A stretch of 32,267 nucleotides of DNA from an uncultured Gemmiger sp. (lineage in GTDB: Bacteria; Bacillota; Clostridia; Oscillospirales; Ruminococcaceae). The stretch's first letter is position 1. Each line of letters begins with the position of its first letter. The stretch is taken from NCBI GenBank assembly GCA_944388105.1, contig CALXHN010000016.1, positions 1 through 32,267 of the forward strand, written 5' to 3'. Below the pieces are notes generated by a model. The model had not been told where the DNA came from and searched no databases. It saw nothing but the letters and a program-made list of their open reading frames with translations. The translations under genes were made by a program, and so were the position numbers. Positions 31,599 through 32,267 of the stretch are shown piece by piece.

Positions 31599-32267
31599 TT
31601 ATTCTCCTTTTGCAATCTTCATAAAATGTTGTTCCAGAGTACCGCGGTTTATCTGTATATCTACAATAGATTCTCCATTTTCTTTATACTGTGTAAGCAA
31701 CGACAGCAATGTTTCTCCGATATTATCAGATTCGTATTTTTTGGTGCTGTTTTCTGTTTGAATTATGATGTTATAATGCCTTCCTACGGTTTCCCCCAAT
31801 TGTCCAACGGTTCCAATAAAAACAATCTTCCCCTCGGACAAAATAGCAATCCGGTCACATAAATTCTCTACTTCAGCCATGTCATGGCTTGTTAATATGA
31901 TTGTTTTCCCCATTGCCTTTAATTGTCGAATTTGTTTGTGTAAAGAAAGCCGTCCTTCCACATCAAGACCAGCTGTTGGCTCATCCAGAAAAAGAATGTC
32001 TGGTTTTCGCGTTAGAGCGAGTGCTAAATGAAGCCGCCGCTTTTGACCGGTTGACAATTGATAATATTGTTTTTTCTCAAGCTCATAAATGCCGAGAGCT
32101 TCAAGCGTTGTTCTATCAGGGGTCGTCTTGCTCCATTTAGCAAATAGTTTAATCGCCTCCAATGGCTTAATATGTTCCGGCAACGATGCGGACTGTAATT
32201 GGATTCCTATTCTACCGTGGATTGTAATGTTTCCACTATCGTATTTTCTTAGACCTTCGATACATTC
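31599..32267 (-). CDS. ABC transporter ATP-binding protein (5' end outside window)
   Basis: About 222 codons are visible and the frame is open at the window edge, so the start and Walker A lie beyond 32267. The visible part contains a Q-loop (IGIQLQSASLPEHIKPLE), the signature LSTGQKRRLHLALAL, Walker B with catalytic Glu (DILFLDEPTAGLD) and the switch histidine (IILTSHDMAEVE). It ends with a C-terminal extension of about 60 residues, as in drug or bacteriocin exporters of the CcmA type. A start inside the window, such as TTG 32183, would remove the Q-loop and is rejected. It is translationally coupled to the permease: its stop codon is 3 bases ahead of the permease ATG. Confidence 0.93.
   Translation of the reverse strand, partial: ECIEGLRKYDSGNITIHGRIGIQLQSASLPEHIKPLEAIKLFAKWSKTTPDRTTLEALGIYELEKKQYYQLSTGQKRRLHLALALTRKPDILFLDEPTAGLDVEGRLSLHKQIRQLKAMGKTIILTSHDMAEVENLCDRIAILSEGKIVFIGTVGQLGETVGRHYNIIIQTENSTKKYESDNIGETLLSLLTQYKENGESIVDIQINRGTLEQHFMKIAKGE

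Overview
The window looks like chromosome of a G+C-rich Clostridia member of the Oscillospiraceae/Ruminococcaceae type (Faecalibacterium, Gemmiger or Subdoligranulum-like). Pointers are a PolC-type replicative polymerase, the pyrH-frr-cdsA-dxr-rseP-ispG-polC gene order, Spo0A-like regulation, tRNAs with encoded CCA, consensus sigma-A promoters and high G+C core genes (37 of 60 bases in 17521-17580). The genus is an inference; no rRNA is present.

Layout. 1-1391: a secreted GH3 lipoprotein gene (3' part cut off) and a Crp/Fnr-type regulator, both on minus. 1709-4300: a hybrid sensor histidine kinase on plus, divergent from the regulator. 4359-5722: a cation diffusion facilitator preceded by a clear NiCo (nickel/cobalt) riboswitch with a terminator expression platform. 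5723-7986: two polytopic membrane proteins of unknown function, convergent on a shared terminator. 8053-8490: two identical tRNA-Leu(CAG) genes in tandem, each with its own promoter and terminator. 8659-9629: a DUF975-type membrane protein and tRNA-Ser(GGA). 9771-16635 (minus): RNase R, SecG and a divergent type IIA topoisomerase pair (B then A subunit). 16832-17242: a small acidic lipoprotein.

27845 down to 17455 is a long minus-strand housekeeping cluster, pyrH-frr-cdsA-dxr-rseP-ispG-small membrane ORF-polC. It joins UMP phosphorylation, ribosome recycling, CDP-diacylglycerol synthesis, two MEP isoprenoid steps, a site-2 protease and the replicative polymerase. The uppS gene usual between frr and cdsA is absent, and rpsB-tsf do not precede pyrH.

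29958 down to 27978 is a three-gene minus cluster: a small unknown protein, a divergent Spo0A-like response regulator, and a GHKL ATPase resembling a sensor kinase but lacking a phosphoacceptor histidine. This is the best candidate here for an undescribed regulatory system. 30434-30509 is tRNA-Ala(CGC). Beyond it lies a noncoding stretch with IS-like repeats and hairpins, then an A+T-rich ABC exporter operon (21 of 60 bases G+C in 31081-31140) that runs off the window and is probably acquired.
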